NCBI GenBank assembly: GCA_018715195.1
Contig: DVMA01000021.1
Location: 1 to 36,039, forward strand
DNA length: 36,039 bases
Origin: Candidatus Coproplasma excrementavium
Lineage (GTDB): Bacteria > Bacillota > Clostridia > Christensenellales > Borkfalkiaceae
Reading direction: 5' to 3'
Every line of letters starts with the position of its first letter. Positions within the stretch are counted from its first letter, which is position 1. This document shows positions 34,403-36,039 of the stretch, piece after piece. The notes beneath the pieces are model-generated. The model had not been told where the DNA came from. It saw only the letters and a list, made by a program, of their open reading frames with translations, and ran no database searches. The translations under genes and the position numbers were made by a program.

Positions 34403-35413
34403 TCAGTACAGAGAGCCGCTGTTGACTATCGGCTGGGCGTCCTTGTTGCCGCAGAGTACGACTAAAAGATTGGATACCATTGCCGCCTTGCGCTCTTCGT
34501 CCAGTTCCACGGTGTGCTTTTCGCTGAGCCTTTCAAGCGCCATTTCAACCATTCCGACCGCGCCGTCCACAATCATTTTGCGCGCGTCGATAATGGCGGA
34601 GGCCTGCTGACGCTGCAACATTGCCGCCGCAATTTCGGGTGCGTAGGCAAGGTAGGTTATGCGCGCTTCAATTATCTCAAGTCCCGCATCGGCCACTTTT
34701 TCCTGTATTTTGTCGCGTATGCGCTTTACAACAACTTCGCTTGAACCGCGCAGACTGCCGTCGTCTGCCATTCCGTCACCCGTGGTATCCACGTTGGGCG
34801 CCACGTCGTAGGGGTATATGCGCACAATGTCCCTCAGCGCGGTGTCGCATTGCAGGGATAAAAATTCCTTGTAGTTATCCACGTTGAACACCGCCTTTGC
34901 CGTATCCACAACGCGCCAGGTTACGGCAATGCCTATCTCAACGGGGTTGCCCAGGCAGTCGTTAATCTTCTGCTTTGCGTTGGAAAGCGTCATAACCTTA
35001 AGCGAAATTTTCATGTTGCTGGAAAAGCCCTGTGCGGCGGAGGCAATAGGCTTTTCGGTGGTTACGTCGCCGCTCTGCCCCAGTTTTGTCTTTGCGGCGG
35101 GGTTGAACGACTGGCAGAAGGGGTTTACATAATAAAATCCGTCTCCGCGCAGCGTGCCGTAGTACTTTCCGAACAGAGTTAAAACAAGCGCCTCCTGCGG
35201 CTTTATAACTTTCAGACCGCCGAAAAGTATCCACCCGAATATAAGGTAGACAACGCATATAATCGTGCCTGCAATATAGCCCGTGTTGTTCGCGCCCTCC
35301 TCAAAGTGCAGCGAGCACGCAATCGCGCCGGCAATGGCCGCTATGTAAAGAATAGCAAGCACAATCAGTGCCGCCATGCCGTTCGGCTTTTTGTTGAGTG
35401 TTTTTTCAGTCAT
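34403..35413 (-). CDS. SPFH/prohibitin-domain membrane protein
   Basis: 336 aa. Two N-terminal transmembrane helices (about 13-34 and 48-68), then an SPFH domain beginning VIKPQEALVLTLFGKYYGTLRGDGFYYVNPF and containing NPVEIGIAVTWRVVDTAKAVFNVDNY, followed by the helical region GLEIIEARITYLAYAPEIAAAMLQRQQASAIIDARK typical of stomatin/flotillin-like proteins. These form large membrane rings or rafts and often act with proteases. No such partner gene is here. ATG 35413 has AGGAGG 9 bases upstream. Confidence 0.93.
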   Translation of the reverse strand: MTEKTLNKKPNGMAALIVLAILYIAAIAGAIACSLHFEEGANNTGYIAGTIICVVYLIFGWILFGGLKVIKPQEALVLTLFGKYYGTLRGDGFYYVNPFCQSFNPAAKTKLGQSGDVTTEKPIASAAQGFSSNMKISLKVMTLSNAKQKINDCLGNPVEIGIAVTWRVVDTAKAVFNVDNYKEFLSLQCDTALRDIVRIYPYDVAPNVDTTGDGMADDGSLRGSSEVVVKRIRDKIQEKVADAGLEIIEARITYLAYAPEIAAAMLQRQQASAIIDARKMIVDGAVGMVEMALERLSEKHTVELDEERKAAMVSNLLVVLCGNKDAQPIVNSGSLY

Positions 35414-35455
35414 TTTTCATATCCTCCTCATTTTGGATATTTATTTGGTATCATT

Positions 35456-35484
35456 ATGATATCACACATCTCATGCTTTGTCAA
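35456..35484 (-). promoter_or_regulatory. Promoter of the SPFH-RHH-GH5 operon with palindromic -10 region
   Basis: On the minus strand: perfect -35 TTGACA (35479-35484), 17-bp spacer, -10 TATCAT (35456-35461). The -10 is the first half of a 13-bp palindrome TATCATAATGATA (35449-35461), a likely operator that would block RNA polymerase when bound. Confidence 0.75.
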
Positions 35485-35609
35485 TATGCATTTTTTATGT
35501 TGCACGTAATTCTGCCGCACTGGTCTTGGCGGTTCATAAGTTTAGCCAAAACATTTTGCGGCGGTGGAACTGCCCGCCGTATCGGTGAAAAGTGTGTTCT
35601 GCTCATAAG

Positions 35610-35859
35610 TTTTCCACAAAAGTTGCAGACATTACACGGTGGATAACTTTGCAATAACAATGTAAAAAATTCGTCGAAAAACCGTCCGAAAAGGGAATTA
35701 TACAGCGGTTTGGGTATAAATTGTGGATAAGTGGATAATTACTCACAAGTTTTACGGTCAGTTACCCACACCAAAATGTGGAAGAATGTGGATAACGCGG
35801 CGGTATATGCACACAGTAATGTGGATAACTTTTGCCTGTATATGCTCGTCTGTTGATAA
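35610..35859. other. Candidate chromosomal replication origin (DnaA-box cluster)
   Basis: DnaA-box consensus TTATCCACA occurs perfectly three times on the minus strand (35722-35730, 35787-35795, 35820-35828), with TTTTCCACA (35610-35618, plus) and one-mismatch copies at 35638-35646, 35730-35738, 35762-35770, 35777-35785 and 35851-35859. An A/T run (TATATAAAAAATTTT, about 35874-35888) could be the unwinding element. No gene is seen in 35510-36039; dnaA may start beyond the window. Confidence 0.75.
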
Positions 35860-35919
35860 ATACAGAAACCTGCGTATATAAAAAATTTTCTCCGCTATGA
35901 GACTATTGCGAGGTAAAAT

Positions 35920-35985
35920 ATGGAAAAGCACTGGCACGCTTCAGCTATATTCAGACTGCAATGGCGGGGCATCCGTCTGCCGTAG
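35920..35985 (+). other. Possible 21-codon ORF after the DnaA boxes
   Basis: ATG 35920 follows GAGG at a good distance (35910-35913) and reads MEKHWHASAIFRLQW before a TAG at 35983. It does not resemble a DnaA N-terminus. The rest of the window end has only an inverted repeat CTGCCGT/ACGGCAG (35977-35983 with 35996-36002). Confidence 0.2.
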
Positions 35986-36039
35986 AATGTGGCTGACGGC
36001 AGAGCGCTGTAATGCTGTTCCCCGTTTCTTGTAAATCTG

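Overview
The window looks like a chromosomal segment of an uncultured Bacillota (Clostridia-type) bacterium, probably a gut lineage such as Christensenellales/Borkfalkiaceae. This is an inference from gene content and style: Shine-Dalgarno starts with AGGAGG/AGGTG, TTGACA/TATAAT promoters, signal-peptide surface proteins with a single C-terminal membrane anchor, a second (topoisomerase IV-type) parE-parC pair, and an SPFH/ribbon-helix-helix gene pair. No rRNA, tRNA or CRISPR array was seen.

Layout. (1) 31-7678: an AraC-type regulator diverges from a five-gene pentose operon, tkt-araB-araD-tal-araA, closed by a strong terminator. Together the enzymes take L-arabinose to D-xylulose-5-phosphate and through the non-oxidative pentose phosphate pathway. 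There is no transporter in the cluster. (2) 7.7-11.4 kb: a gene-poor G-rich stretch with a 17-bp tandem repeat, two minus-strand anchored surface proteins with SH3-like regions, and one small unknown gene. (3) 11482-19008: a compact viral head cassette: TerL, a TerS-like small protein, portal, scaffold-like protein, major capsid protein, head-tail connector, a nozzle/hub-like protein and a small coiled-coil protein. It has no integrase, replication, lysis, tail fibre or repressor gene. It ends in a cluster of four palindromes and an intrinsic terminator. This is the most unusual part of the window and a candidate domesticated DNA-packaging particle. (4) 19.2-20.9 kb: an apparently leaderless rRNA methyltransferase-like gene and an RluA-type pseudouridine synthase. 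(5) 21.1-23.4 kb: a large cell-surface protein. (6) 23.8-28.4 kb: parE-parC. (7) 28.6-32.6 kb: grpE-dnaK-dnaJ without hrcA or CIRCE. (8) 35413-32715 (minus): SPFH membrane protein, ribbon-helix-helix protein and a membrane-anchored GH5 glycosidase whose C-terminus is displaced by a frameshift at an A7 run. (9) 35.6-35.9 kb: a dense cluster of DnaA boxes, a candidate oriC, with no recognisable gene after it.

Two themes recur. A dispersed 25-30 bp element with core GCATATATGCCGCAACC appears at least six times, mostly just after stop codons in the same orientation as the gene. Strong hairpins without U-tracts sit inside operons (capsid/connector, grpE/dnaK, dnaK/dnaJ, SPFH/RHH) and may set 3' ends or stoichiometry. 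Several terminators overlap or abut the next gene's promoter.
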